Shown here one piece after another: positions 18,312-28,145 of a DNA stretch of 64,000 nucleotides (position 1 is its first letter; every line of letters starts with the position of its first letter). The notes beneath the pieces are model-generated. The model was given only the letters and a program-made list of their open reading frames with translations, did not search any database and was not told the origin of the DNA. The DNA comes from Alkalicoccobacillus plakortidis (GTDB taxonomy: Bacteria > Bacillota > Bacilli > Bacillales > Bacillaceae_D). Where the stretch lies: NCBI RefSeq assembly GCF_023703085.1, contig NZ_JAMQJY010000003.1, positions 124,001 through 188,000 of the forward strand. The letters are read 5' to 3'. Made by a program: the position numbers and the translations under genes.

Positions 18312-19380
18312 TATTAATTTAGTGCAATTTTTTTGGTTTTTTGTTCAAACTCAAATTGCCATTAGTATTATGACATTGCCATATAACATTTATCATGCAG
18401 CAAAAACGGATGGTTGGATTTCCGTACTGATTGCGGGTATCATTACTCAACTATTACTTATTTTGGTTTGGCTACTCGCTATCAGATTTCCAGCATTTAC
18501 ATTCTACGAGATGTTAGAATCTCTGTTAGGAAAAACGCTTGGTAAGATAATATCTATCCTCTATATTGCTTATTACCTAGCTGTTGCAGCATTTGTTTTG
18601 CTTGTATTTAATTTTCTCATTTCTGTATGGGTACTGAATAAAACGCCAGACATTATTGCCATTCCCTTATTTGTAGTTGCATGCCTCTATTTACTTAATA
18701 GCAACATACAAGTTATTGCTAGGTTTATGACAATCATTGGACCAATCATGTTACTAATACCGTTACTTGCTACCTATGCATTTTTTGATTCCGAACCTTT
18801 ATACCTTTTGCCTATTCTCACTTCTACTTGGATGGAAATTGGAAAAGGTGTTTTCACTGCTTCTTTGTCGATGCAAGGGTTTCTTATTGTAACCATCCTT
18901 TACCCGCTAGTAAAGGGCTCTAATAAAGAAAAGTTAGTAGCAGCTACCTATGCTAATGTATTGGTGACGGCGATTTATACGTTTACCGTTGTAGCATCCT
19001 TTGTCTATTTTAGCCCAGGACAGTTTGAGATTTTACCTGAGCCACTTCTTTATATGATCAAAACCATCTCACTAGTTCTAATAGAAAGAATTGATTTAAT
19101 TTTCCTTGCCATTTGGTCAATTGTTGTTCTGGCAACCCTTGTGAGTTATCTTTATATGGCTTCAAGTGGGATGACAACAGTCTTTAATCATAAAAAACCC
19201 TTATGGTTTAATATATTTTCAGGTGCTATTATTTCTGTGTTAGCCCTAATACCGCAGAATATATTAACAGTAAGAAAATTGTTAATTTATATAGATTACG
19301 TTGGCATTCTATTCATGGCGATTATCCCTGTTATGCTTTTGCTTTATGCGGTTCTGTTTAAAAGGAGAGAGTCCTCATGA
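18295..19380 (+). CDS. gerKB: Spore germination permease, GerAB/GerKB family
   Basis: B-subunit of the germinant receptor, an APC-type integral membrane protein. About 361 residues and ten hydrophobic segments. GTG at 18295 follows GGTGGTGGAGA; the longer frame would duplicate the gerKA end. The helix-1 region reads VQFFWFFVQTQIAISIMTLP, as in GerAB proteins. It overlaps gerKA at its start and gerKC at its end (ATGA), so the three genes are translationally coupled. Confidence 0.9.
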   Translation: MKKENSINLVQFFWFFVQTQIAISIMTLPYNIYHAAKTDGWISVLIAGIITQLLLILVWLLAIRFPAFTFYEMLESLLGKTLGKIISILYIAYYLAVAAFVLLVFNFLISVWVLNKTPDIIAIPLFVVACLYLLNSNIQVIARFMTIIGPIMLLIPLLATYAFFDSEPLYLLPILTSTWMEIGKGVFTASLSMQGFLIVTILYPLVKGSNKEKLVAATYANVLVTAIYTFTVVASFVYFSPGQFEILPEPLLYMIKTISLVLIERIDLIFLAIWSIVVLATLVSYLYMASSGMTTVFNHKKPLWFNIFSGAIISVLALIPQNILTVRKLLIYIDYVGILFMAIIPVMLLLYAVLFKRRESS

Positions 19381-20500
19381 GAAAACTGACAAAAATAATA
19401 ATCCTTGCATTCAGTTTGTTACTTCTTCTTTCTGGATGTTGGGACGAGCAGCTCCTAAAGGATGTAGCGCTTATTAACAGCCAAGCCATAGACATTGATT
19501 CAGAGAACGATTCGATTAAACTGACTATTGCTTTAGTTAGCGGGAATTCCAATGAAAAAGTTCCAACAACAACAACCATCGTTACAGCTGAAGGTCATTC
19601 CATTCGTGACAGTCGTACTGAATTGGATAAGAAAATTGGTAGTGAATTGTTTGCTTCTAAAAATCAAATTACGATGTTTAGCCGAGAATTAGCAGAACAG
19701 GATATATACTCCGTATTAGATGGTAACTATCGATCTCCACTAAGCTCATTAACAGCAAGACTTGCTGTTATAGACGGGGAAGCAGAACCTATCCTACATG
19801 TTGAAACAGAGAATAAACCTCTTATTAGTGACTACTTACGCGATCTATTAATTAGTGCTGAGGACACGGGTGCCATTCCCGTTGTGAACCTGCAAAACAC
19901 ACTGGCCATTATCTATGATGATGGCCAAGACATTGTCCTTCCTAGACTTCAGGTCCTTGATAAGCAGGCTGGAGCAAAATTAACCGGGTCAGCATTATTT
20001 AGTGATCGACATATGACAGGTACGCTAAATTCTGATGAAACCATTATGCTTCTTTTATTGGCTGTAGTAAAAAAGGAGAACATAGGATAACCAGAAAGGT
20101 TCACTCATCGGAGGATATCAAAATCTATGACTATGTTACTGTTGACGTCGAAAAAATGACTCGACAATTAAAGGTCACAAAAACAAATGATGGTGACTTC
20201 GAAGTAAACATTGAATTAGTTTTAAAAATTGATGCCAATGAATATCCAGGATATCATCTGTACATTCGAGATACCGTTAAGAAGCTTAATACGGATCTTT
20301 CACAGCAACTAACTAGGGAAGCAAATGATGTGTTAGATAAGATAAAAGAAGCTAATTGTGATTACCTTGCCATTGGCAGACGTGTCCAAGCTCACCATTA
20401 CTCCGATTGGAGAAATATGGAGTGGAAGGAAATGTACCCGAACATACAAATGAAGGCTAATGTGAAAGTAGAAATTATTACTCACGGAATTATTAACTAA
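19377..20500 (+). CDS. gerKC: Germination lipoprotein, GerC/GerKC family (frameshifted in this sequence)
   Basis: C-subunit of the germinant receptor. A lipoprotein signal ends LLLLLSGCWDE with the lipidated Cys. About 374 residues after repair. The frame stops at 20090; adding one A to the six-A run at 20069-20074 gives AVVKKGEHRITRKV and joins the C-terminal domain (IKIYDYVTVDVEKM...). The C-terminus keeps the family stretch LGIGRRVQ-like (here YLAIGRRVQAHHYSDW). Last gene of the operon. As with gerKA, the loss is in a homopolymer, which suggests a base-calling error. Confidence 0.87.
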
Positions 20501-20501
20501 T

Positions 20502-20541
20502 AAAAAAAGATTCCCCCTTTAAGATGGAGGAATCTTTTTGT
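20502..20541. terminator. Bidirectional terminator between gerKC and the EIIC-like gene
   Basis: AAAAAAGATTCC ... GGAATCTTTTTG stem between two convergent genes. Confidence 0.82.
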
Positions 20542-20546
20542 TTAAT

Positions 20547-21569
20547 TTATTGCACCTCAACATGCAGTGCATTTGGTTTTACCCAGCCAAGACGTTTGAT
20601 TACTACGTAAAGAGATAGCGATATAATAATCGGGACTACCACTCCCATTAATAAGAAAATCAATAAGCCTGACCAACCTTGTGTCGACAAGATACTAAGA
20701 GGTGCTATTAATGAATTCATACCAAGTCCTGCTAATTCATAAGTTGCTTCAAAATTAAAGAGAATCGTTGCAATTGGTGCACATATAAGCGAAGCTACAA
20801 AGGTTGGAATAACTAGTCTTGGATTCTTCACCAAGTTAGGAAATTGGACTTTTGGCGTTACCAAGGACTGAGCCAAGAACCCACCTAAATCATTTTGCCT
20901 AAGCGACATGGCCGTGAATCCTGCAAATTGAGCAGTACATCCTATAAGAGCCGCAGCACTAGAAACAGGATCCATTTGCAATGCAATAGCTAATGCCGCT
21001 GACGATGCTGGTGTCATTAATAGAACACTCCATGCCAAAGCAATGATACTTGATGCTAAAATGGGTGATCCTTGCACTGAGCTTGTAATCTCGGCACTCA
21101 TCGCTGTTAAGAGTGGCGTTGCAACAGCAGCAGCACCCACTCCGGTTATCCCACCTGCAAGTGTTGCTGCTAGTGGTATTGCCATTAGATCCAACTTGGT
21201 CTTTCCTGTCACCCTTTTTCCTACATACGTTGCAACAAGTGCAGCAATTAATGCACTGATAGGCTGACCGGTTACCATAACCATACCAAATTCAGTGAGT
21301 TTCATCGCTCCTCCACCCACCGTACTACAGATGATAGCACTATAGATGACTAGCGTATTCCCACCAAGCTGATAGGCGACTCCTGCTCCAATTGCTGGCG
21401 CAAGTAGAACTTTTGCAATTCCACCTATTGTTAAGAAGGCATTCCATCCTAAAAAGTTTCCAAATGTCTCAAACAATAATCCAATGGCAAGAGTAACTAA
21501 GACCGCATTTGCTACTCCTGCAGATGCTTTATACATCCGATCAATTACATATTCCTTCAACGACTCCAC
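20547..21569 (-). CDS. EIIC-like integral membrane permease (PTS_EIIC_2 family)
   Basis: 340 residues, about nine hydrophobic segments, glycine- and alanine-rich. It resembles the stand-alone PTS EIIC-type family (PF13303-like) that lacks linked EIIA and EIIB genes; typical stretches are GIAKVLLAPAIGAGVAYQLG and ALAGGITGVGAAAVATPLL-like. No histidine or cysteine phosphorylation domain is present. A minus-strand terminator hairpin lies 77 bases before the start, which could be attenuation. The substrate cannot be read. Confidence 0.7.
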   Translation of the reverse strand: MESLKEYVIDRMYKASAGVANAVLVTLAIGLLFETFGNFLGWNAFLTIGGIAKVLLAPAIGAGVAYQLGGNTLVIYSAIICSTVGGGAMKLTEFGMVMVTGQPISALIAALVATYVGKRVTGKTKLDLMAIPLAATLAGGITGVGAAAVATPLLTAMSAEITSSVQGSPILASSIIALAWSVLLMTPASSAALAIALQMDPVSSAAALIGCTAQFAGFTAMSLRQNDLGGFLAQSLVTPKVQFPNLVKNPRLVIPTFVASLICAPIATILFNFEATYELAGLGMNSLIAPLSILSTQGWSGLLIFLLMGVVVPIIISLSLYVVIKRLGWVKPNALHVEVQ

Positions 21570-21645
21570 CCCAAATCCTTCTTACAGACGGTTCTCTCTT
21601 ATACATATACTAATATGATTTAAATCAATAAAGTATCATCCTATA

Positions 21646-21684
21646 AAAACCACTCTCGTTACACAGTAAACGTAACAAGAGCGG
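21646..21684 (-). terminator. Minus-strand terminator upstream of the EIIC-like gene
   Basis: Read on the minus strand: CCGCTCTTGTTAC / GTAACGAGAGTGG followed by TTTTT. It lies between the regulator at 22100-23338 and the EIIC-like gene, so it either ends the regulator transcript or attenuates the permease. Confidence 0.75.
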
Positions 21685-22020
21685 CTCATCTGTCTGTTTA
21701 TTCAGTTATCATAGCACCAGAGAACAAGCGTGTAAAACATTTTCTGGTTCCATCTTTATTAAAGCGTCACCAAAAGATATAAGAGAGGATAGAGATGTCG
21801 GAGACTCCTAATTTATCTATCACCGGTGAATGTGAATCTTATCTCTTTGTTCCGATGAAGTCAGCCACCAATCTCGTTCGCTAGGTGAGAGTGTCTAATT
21901 CCCAACAGATTATTACCCGCATCTAAATCGTTCTTCAAACACTTCCTAAACTAATGAAACCTCTTATTTAGTGAACGAATGATATCAATGCTTTTTCATT
22001 AGCGCCAAGCAAGTATGAAG

Positions 22021-22055
22021 CCGAAGACAGTGAACCTTCACTTCACTGTCTTCGG
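22021..22055. terminator. Perfect hairpin after the second peptide-type regulator
   Basis: CCGAAGACAGTGAA / TTCACTGTCTTCGG, a 14-bp perfect stem 45 bases after the regulator stop, without a clear T-run. Confidence 0.55.
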
Positions 22056-22099
22056 CCGGCTGACACTGCGTATGATTATCCTGTATTGCCGCTTTGCTT

Positions 22100-23338
22100 C
22101 TAACTCCCCTTTATATATGAATAAGCAACTTGAGAAGCTTTTTCTCCTTCGTTTGCATCAACATAATAGTGGAACAATTGCTTTTCATAATAGCTAGCTA
22201 ATGTTATATTTCCATTCTTCCTTAAGTACGGGATAAAAGCTTCATGTAAATACGTGTAATAACGAGTTGTTTGACCTTTTATAAGATAAGTTAACAATTT
22301 AAACCTTTTTGTATTGCCTATATTCCCATTCTTCTTAGCTAGTTGAGTCCCTTCATTAACTAGTCTCAATAATACACTTTGAGGCTCTACATTCTGTAAT
22401 AAATGACTAGTATGAATATATCCAAATAATGGCATTGAGTAGTCTGGTTGCTCACACTGTTTATACAGCTCAAGTGCAGCTTTATAATATGAATTTGATT
22501 CTCTATATTTAGAAACTAAGAAGTATTCTTTGCCAAGGTTGCACATCAAAACTCCTTTTTTTTCATTTTCACCAAATAAATCGCAGCTTCGCATTAAATC
22601 TGTGTACTTCTTTTTGACATGATCCATTTCTTCTTGGATAATTTGCCCGCTCTGCGTTAGCAAAATTAATGTTTCTGCATCGATAATCTTACGAAAATGA
22701 TTTGCTTGTTTAAAGAAATGTAAGCTTGTTCTCGCATATTCGTATGCCTTTACAAGGTGGCCAAAGCGGTAGCATGTAATAGCAAGATGATAGTAATACT
22801 CATTATTACGGTAAATATCCGGTTCAATTTGTTTAAAGAAACCAAGTGCTTTGGCATACTCACCTGTATATAAACAATGAACTCCACTCACATGTAGATA
22901 TAGCTGTTCTTCCCTGTCTGTCAGTAAATGCTTCTTTAACTCGATTTTATTTAGTAATCGCAAAGCCTCTTTTAGATCCTTTTTTGTTAGATAATACCGA
23001 ACTTGTAATAGTTGATAGTGTAAAGCTAAATTAGAACGTGTTAGCAATTCATTATCCTCTAGTGATGATTTGTAGGTCTCTGTTTTTTCTCTGTCCTGCA
23101 TAATCATCGAATCATGCCAATTCTTTAATATCTCTTTAAGCTTCTCGAACTTTTTCACTTCATGACTGATATTCACACCAAGGCGATCACTCAATAATTG
23201 AGTAATCTCTTTAGAGTAATGTGCTGTACCTCGCTCAATTCGACTCATATGTGCGACAGAACAGATCCCCTGGCAAAGTTGGTGCTGTGTGAACTTCTGT
23301 TGTTCTCGATAGTATTTTATAATAAATCCTTCATGCAT
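22100..23338 (-). CDS. Peptide-responsive transcriptional regulator, HTH + TPR (RRNPP-like), paralogue
   Basis: 412 residues. The N-terminal HTH (IIKYYREQQKFTQHQLCQG, then GICSVAHMSRIE) is clearly related to the regulator at 2030-3274, and the C-termini also match (YYxxLxxxxIPYLxKN). The remainder is a TPR-like helical array. It is divergent from the Vpr-like subtilase and the sipW-camelysin genes, the same partnership (regulator next to subtilase) seen at 2-4.6 kb. I find no pheromone gene downstream, only a hairpin, so it may use a peptide encoded elsewhere. Role in exoprotease and matrix control is inferred. Confidence 0.8.
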   Translation of the reverse strand: MHEGFIIKYYREQQKFTQHQLCQGICSVAHMSRIERGTAHYSKEITQLLSDRLGVNISHEVKKFEKLKEILKNWHDSMIMQDREKTETYKSSLEDNELLTRSNLALHYQLLQVRYYLTKKDLKEALRLLNKIELKKHLLTDREEQLYLHVSGVHCLYTGEYAKALGFFKQIEPDIYRNNEYYYHLAITCYRFGHLVKAYEYARTSLHFFKQANHFRKIIDAETLILLTQSGQIIQEEMDHVKKKYTDLMRSCDLFGENEKKGVLMCNLGKEYFLVSKYRESNSYYKAALELYKQCEQPDYSMPLFGYIHTSHLLQNVEPQSVLLRLVNEGTQLAKKNGNIGNTKRFKLLTYLIKGQTTRYYTYLHEAFIPYLRKNGNITLASYYEKQLFHYYVDANEGEKASQVAYSYIKGS

Positions 23339-23727
23339 TAATGATTACCTACCTTTCTAGTTACCGTTTCAAAACCGGGACTTACCCTATACACTGACCA
23401 GTTAAACATGACTTTTGTTCCGGTTGGAATAAGGACTTTTTCATTATTTATCTTTTTTCACCTTATTATTATAAATTATATCAAATTTCTGAGTCATTTT
23501 TGCGGTATTCTCACAAATATCTGAAAGTTCATATTAATAAAAATCCAATTAATTCGGCTTCTACTATGAACAATGCCTAATTCACTCTATCTTTTGACAT
23601 ACTTTCTATTTAGCTAATTCTACGAGATTTGTGTTAATGCTCTAAATCGATTCATATTCTCCAAATTTTCGCTATACTTCATCTCATGAATAAACAAAAT
23701 ACACAATATTTTGAGAGGAGCGCTGCG
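23339..23727. promoter_or_regulatory. Divergent regulatory region, regulator / subtilase
   Basis: 389 bp, strongly AT-rich, with divergent promoters expected. TTGACA at 23594-23599 is the best -35 for the protease side but lacks a good -10 at 17 bases. No gene, and no clear operator palindrome that I can support. Confidence 0.4.
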
Positions 23728-26045
23728 ATGAATATCGATAAAAAGAAACAAAAACCGTGGAACGTAATGGTATTAACCGCACTGTCAACAAGTTTGGTAT
23801 TCGGAGGGTTTGGCTATTCTCCACAACAAGTATCAGCTGAAACAAAAACTGGTTCACTCAATCTATCAGATGACATCAAATTAGATAGTACTGAGACGGT
23901 CTCTGTCATCGTTGAGCTAGAAGAATCTCCCGAGCATTTAGCGATTGCAGAAGCACTTGAAAAAGGTGAGGATCTAACAGAATCGCAAGCAAAAGCAAAG
24001 GTAGAAGCGTCTCAGGATTCATTTGAGGAAGACTTATCTACTAAACAATCATCTTATACAATTACACATACGTATCAATCCGTTTTTAATGGTTTTACCA
24101 TTGAATTACCTGCAAATCAATTAGAAGCACTTTCAGAGATTGACGGTGTTAAAACCGTCTGGGAAAACGAAGAGGTTCAACTCATTGATCCTGTATTAGA
24201 AGAAAGTGTTCTAGAAGAAGCGATTGAACCCTATATGGCAGATAGTGTGCCTTATCTAGGTGTTGATCGACTCCATATTGATGGGATCACTGGTGAAGGG
24301 GTAAAAGTCGGAGTCATTGATACTGGTGTTGATTACACACACCCTGACCTTACAGCAGCCTACAAAGGTGGATATGACTTTGTCGATAATGATGATGATG
24401 CACAAGAAACAACCTACGATGATTGGTTAGCATCAGGAATGCCGGAATTTAATATCAATGGAAGTTCGTATTATACATCACATGGTACACATGTTGCTGG
24501 CACCATTGCTTGGACAAGGTGATAACGAATCTGATTTTGCCACAACAGGTATTGCACCTGACGCTGACATTTATTCCTATCGAGTATTAGGTCCTTATGG
24601 ATCAGGTACAACAGCAAATGTACTTGGTGGTATTGAACTTTCTGTTGAAGATGGAATGGATGTTATTAATCTATCTCTTGGGGCTAATGTTAACGATCCA
24701 CTATACCCTACTAGTGTTGCAGTAAATAATGCTGTTTTAGCTGGCGTTACGGCTGTTGTTTCAGCAGGTAACAGTGGTAGAGATGGTCTTTATACACTTG
24801 GTTCACCAGGTACCTCTCCACTTGCCATTACGGTTGGTGCCAACGATGTGCCGTTAGTGTTCACTGACTTTACTGGCTATCTTGATGAATCATTCTCAGC
24901 TGGCCTTGTGAATATCTCAAGCGGGTTTGATACTGATTTTGATGAATTAGAAGCGGGTGAATATGGCATTGTTTATGCCGGCCTTGGTTCAGTTGCAGAG
25001 TTTAATCAGGTTGATGCAGAAGGAAAAGTTGCTCTTGTTGCTCGTGGAGAATTGGCGTTTGTAGATAAAATTGCAAATGCTAAAGCCGCTGGTGCAGAAG
25101 CGATTATTATCTATAACAACATACCGGGAGCTTGGACACATCCCTAACTACTTTGGAGAAGGCGTGAATTTTGTCGTTGGTTTCTCTTTAACCTATGAGG
25201 ATGGTATTGCTCTAAGAGATGCGATTACCGATGAAAGCTCATTCTCGTTTGGTGACCGAAGCGAATCACAAACTCCAGGTGGTGTACTAGCTGATTTCAG
25301 TTCTCGTGGTCCAGTTAATGAATCATTTGCAATTAAACCTGAAGTAAGTGCACCAGGTGTCAATACGTTATCACCTGTTCCTACTTATATGAACGGTCCT
25401 GACTATATTGGCGATTACGAGTACGCGTATGGGCGTAAATCAGGTACATCAATGTCAGCACCACATGTTGCAGGTACAGCGGCCCTTCTTCTTGAAGTGA
25501 AGCCGGACTTATCGCCAGCAGACATTAAAACAACGTTAATGAATACGGCTAATCCAATGACACTAGATTATAGTGTGTTTGAAATTGGTGCTGGGCAAAT
25601 TGATCCAGTAGCAGCCATTGAAACAGACGTACTTGTTCAAGTAAAAGGTGAAACATTAACATTAGATCCTACTAATAATGAAGTTGCTATTAGAGATCTA
25701 ACTGGAGCATTAAACTATGGCACTTTTGCTAAAAACGGCAAAAACGTTCGAGACTTCCAATCGGTAACGTTTAAGAATACAAGTGCCGAAAGCAAAACGT
25801 TTACGATTGAATTTGATCACCATGTAGGTATTCAAGGCTCTAAGGATGCGGCACTCAATGGCATTGCATTCCAAGCTCCACAAACCGTTGTGGTTCCTGC
25901 AGGTCAAACAATCACTCAAAATATATTCTTCATCAGTCCAAAAACGGCTGAAGCGGGCACATATGAAGGGTATATCAATATTACAAATCAAGCTGACAGC
26001 AATGAGCAATATCGTGTTCCATTTGCTGCTGGAATCACTAATTAA
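23728..26045 (+). CDS. vpr: Vpr-like secreted subtilase, S8 with PA domain (two frameshifts in this sequence)
   Basis: About 771 residues when repaired. ATG at 23728 follows GAGAGGAG; an upstream in-frame ATG at 23686 lacks a site. Signal peptide to about residue 38, I9 propeptide to about 160, catalytic Asp in [14 protein letters not shown], His in [11 protein letters not shown], a PA-domain insertion ([20 protein letters not shown]), catalytic Ser in [17 protein letters not shown], then a C-terminal beta domain. Breaks lie at 24508-24513 and 25130-25135; in both, GCTTGGACA replaces GCTGGACA, and deleting one T each time restores HVAGTIAGQGD and NNIPGAGHIPNYF. The gene lies directly before sipW and camelysin and divergent from a peptide-type regulator. 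Confidence 0.87.
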
Positions 26046-26066
26046 ACGTACATTTAGAGCCGGATT

Positions 26067-26104
26067 GGAAAGTGTTCTGGAAACAGACACTTTCCCTTCC
26101 TTTT
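26067..26104 (+). terminator. Hairpin after the subtilase gene
   Basis: GGAAAGTGT / ACACTTTCC stem with a pyrimidine tail, between the protease and sipW. It may only partly terminate. Confidence 0.55.
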
Positions 26105-26157
26105 ACACTTTGAATGTATGCGAATGGTGCTCTTAGCTACAGGAGGTAATGGTTGTT

Positions 26158-26691
26158 ATGAAGCGTACCCTTTCGTTCGTTATTAAGTCTTTTTTGGGGC
26201 TCCTATGCTTGGGTGTAGCCTTTCTTTTTATTCAAAGTCAGCAACAGAGTCAACAAACGCCAAATCTATTTGGTTATTCAGCCCTAACAATTCTTTCAAA
26301 TAGTATGCAGCCGGAATTTAGCGAAGGAGATGTCATCGTCATTCAGCAGACATCATCAAGTGATCTCGCTACAAATGACATCATTACCTTTGGAACAAAA
26401 GACGGTAATCGTGTCACACACAGAATTACAGATACGATGGATCAAGATCAAAATCGTTTTTTCACTACTAAAGGTGATAACAACAATGTAGCTGATGCGG
26501 AGCCTGTTTTTGAAGGACAAGTGATCGGCAAGGTACTCTTTTCCATTCCAAAGCTCGGATTCGTTGCTAGATTTTTATCTGAACCGATTGGTTTTATGCT
26601 GTTAATTGTTTTACCACTAGTAGCATATGTCGGCATCACAGTATATGAACGGCTCTCAAAGCCAACTAAAAAAGAGGAGGCATTTAAATGA
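26158..26691 (+). CDS. sipW: Signal peptidase I, SipW (ER/archaeal) type
   Basis: 177 residues. One N-terminal and one C-terminal membrane segment flank the protease domain. The Ser nucleophile is in ILSNSMQPEFSEGDVI and the His of the SipW/ER type is in GNRVTHRI, in place of the usual bacterial Lys; GDNNNVADAEPV follows. ATG at 26158 is preferred over 26149 because AGGAGG is 11 bases upstream. Its stop overlaps the camelysin start (ATGA). In Bacillus, SipW processes TasA and similar fibre proteins, matching this pair. Confidence 0.92.
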   Translation: MKRTLSFVIKSFLGLLCLGVAFLFIQSQQQSQQTPNLFGYSALTILSNSMQPEFSEGDVIVIQQTSSSDLATNDIITFGTKDGNRVTHRITDTMDQDQNRFFTTKGDNNNVADAEPVFEGQVIGKVLFSIPKLGFVARFLSEPIGFMLLIVLPLVAYVGITVYERLSKPTKKEEAFK

Positions 26692-27401
26692 AAAACGTAA
26701 AAAAAGCATTACTCGGAACAGCATTAGCAGGTGCATTGGTACTCGGAGCAGGGTTTGGATCTTACTCTTGGTTCACATCTGAGATTCAAGCAACTGGACA
26801 ATTAACAACAGGCACACTTGAAATTAATAATGGGAACGATATTGAAGAGAACATTGTAAACTACAATGGCTTTGCTCCATCAAACCTAGTATTTGGAGAT
26901 TGGCTAACCATTGAAAATACAGGTAGTATGGATACAAACCTTGAAGTCCAATTCTCGCATGAACTCGATCAAAATGTAGATATCTCATCTTTCAAAGTTG
27001 GATACATAGCGATTAAGTATACCATCCAACCAAGTAGAGACGTATTAGAAGCAACCCAATTAAAACTTCAGGATCTATTTGATGGCGTGACAAATGAAGT
27101 AGAGACACAAGCGGCTATTGCAGAGATTACAAATGACGCAGAAATTGTCAGTGGCTTTGTTGAAGCACCTGCTTTTAGAGCATTTAGTGATGGAGCTGTC
27201 AACACAGGCGGTTTCTTGCTTGGAGATGGCGCTCTGTCTGGATCAACTAATGAATTCTGGCAGCTTGATGAAGCTCAATACATTGACCTAAATTTCGGTG
27301 TAAAGCTTGATGAAAACGCAGGAAACGAATATCAAGGCTTAGCTTACTCAGCTACTCTAGACGTAACTGCCAAACAAACGGATGATGGTGCTGAAAAGTA
27401 A
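26688..27401 (+). CDS. calY: Camelysin/TasA-family secreted fibre protein
   Basis: 237 residues. Signal peptide KKALLGTALAGALVLGAG..., then the family hallmark SYSWFTSE and TTGTLEI. The mature domain is acidic and beta-rich, as in TasA/CalY biofilm fibre subunits. It is translationally coupled to sipW, its likely processing peptidase. M73 family members were named metalloproteases, but a structural matrix role is better supported. The operon ends at a strong terminator. Confidence 0.87.
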   Translation: MKNVKKALLGTALAGALVLGAGFGSYSWFTSEIQATGQLTTGTLEINNGNDIEENIVNYNGFAPSNLVFGDWLTIENTGSMDTNLEVQFSHELDQNVDISSFKVGYIAIKYTIQPSRDVLEATQLKLQDLFDGVTNEVETQAAIAEITNDAEIVSGFVEAPAFRAFSDGAVNTGGFLLGDGALSGSTNEFWQLDEAQYIDLNFGVKLDENAGNEYQGLAYSATLDVTAKQTDDGAEK

Positions 27402-27413
27402 GAGACTAAGGAC

Positions 27414-27466
27414 ACAAAAAAACGAGCCATTATGTGGTTAAACTCACATAACGGTTCTTTTTTTTA
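27414..27466 (+). terminator. Terminator of the sipW-calY operon
   Basis: GAGCCATTATGTG / CACATAACGGTTC stem with a T-run of eight. Confidence 0.9.
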
Positions 27467-27544
27467 TTAATATGAGAACGGATTGGTACCAGTCAGCGTT
27501 ACTAGGGGTCTAGAATTGGAATGATTTGATGGTATGTCTCTGGT

Positions 27545-27912
27545 GGCGCGGGTATTCGCTCTTCTCCGGCGGGTATGGCCCTGCTCTCGCGGGTATTTGC
27601 CCTACTCTCACGGGTATGGCTCCACTCCCGCGGGTATTCGCTCTTCTCTCGCTGGTATAACTCTGCTCTCGCGGGTATTTCCTCTTCTCCCACGGGTATG
27701 GCCCTGCTCTCGCGGGTATTTGCCCTACTCTCACGGGTATGGCTCCACTCCCGCGGGTATTCGCTCTTCTCTCGTTGGTATAACTCTGCTCTCGCGGGTA
27801 TTTCCTCTACTCCCACGGGTATGGCCCTTCTCTCGCGGGTATTTCCTCTACTCCCGCGGGTATGCCCCTGTTCTCGCGGGTATTTGCTCTTCTCCCACAG
27901 GTATCTCCGCCA
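27545..27912. repeat. 41-bp-period intergenic array (family A) with 123-bp higher-order repeat
   Basis: About 18 contiguous half-units of form CTCTCGCGGGTAT followed by 7-8 variable bases, lengths alternating 21 and 20. Six half-units repeat almost exactly: the block starting GGGTATTTGCCC at 27591 recurs at 27714, a 123-bp step. Because 123 is a multiple of 3, long open frames exist on both strands (up to about 128 codons), but they have no ribosome sites and mirror each other. It lies between convergent genes, after the calY terminator. Confidence 0.88.
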
Positions 27913-28042
27913 TTATTTAATTTGTAAGTAGATAGAGTTGTTAGAGGCATATTATCAAAGTACTAGATAGTGAAGCTGCGCATTTACGCATCCTCGCAAG
28001 ATTCCCTCTCCCATTACAGTAGTAGAGTCTCCACCAATTCCC

Positions 28043-28098
28043 CAAAACTAAACGACGAACGGTCCTAATGCACATCACATCAGGATCGTTCGCCGTTA
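28043..28098 (-). terminator. Terminator of the threonine aldolase gene
   Basis: On the minus strand AACGGCGAACGATCCTGATG pairs imperfectly with CATTAGGACCGTTCGTCGTT, followed by TTTAGTTTT. Confidence 0.7.
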
Positions 28099-28145
28099 TA
28101 TTTTATCCTTATATTTCTTTCCTAAGCTCTGTTAGGTTTTTACAG

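Larger units (their letters stand above)
21570..22099. other. Non-coding region with a leader-like hairpin and SAM-I-like remnants
   Basis: This 530-bp gap lies between two leftward genes. It contains the hairpins listed at 21646-21684 and 22021-22055. At about 21838-21912 on the + strand, CTTATCTC, GATGAAGTCAGCCACC, GGTGAGAG and CTAATTCCC occur in the order of a SAM-I riboswitch, but the P1/P2 part is too short and no + strand gene follows. A 30-codon frame with a fair ribosome site starts at 21795. No supported gene. Confidence 0.35.

Noticed and set aside
21795..21884. A 30-codon frame (MSETPNLSITGE...) with a fair ribosome site
   Set aside because: No recognisable features and a location in a gap with RNA-like signals; not enough to call a gene.
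27502..27931. Long open frames on both strands through array A, which could be annotated as proteins of about 60-128 residues
   Set aside because: They exist because the 123-bp repeat is a multiple of 3. No ribosome sites, repetitive low-complexity products, and equal openness on both strands argue against coding.
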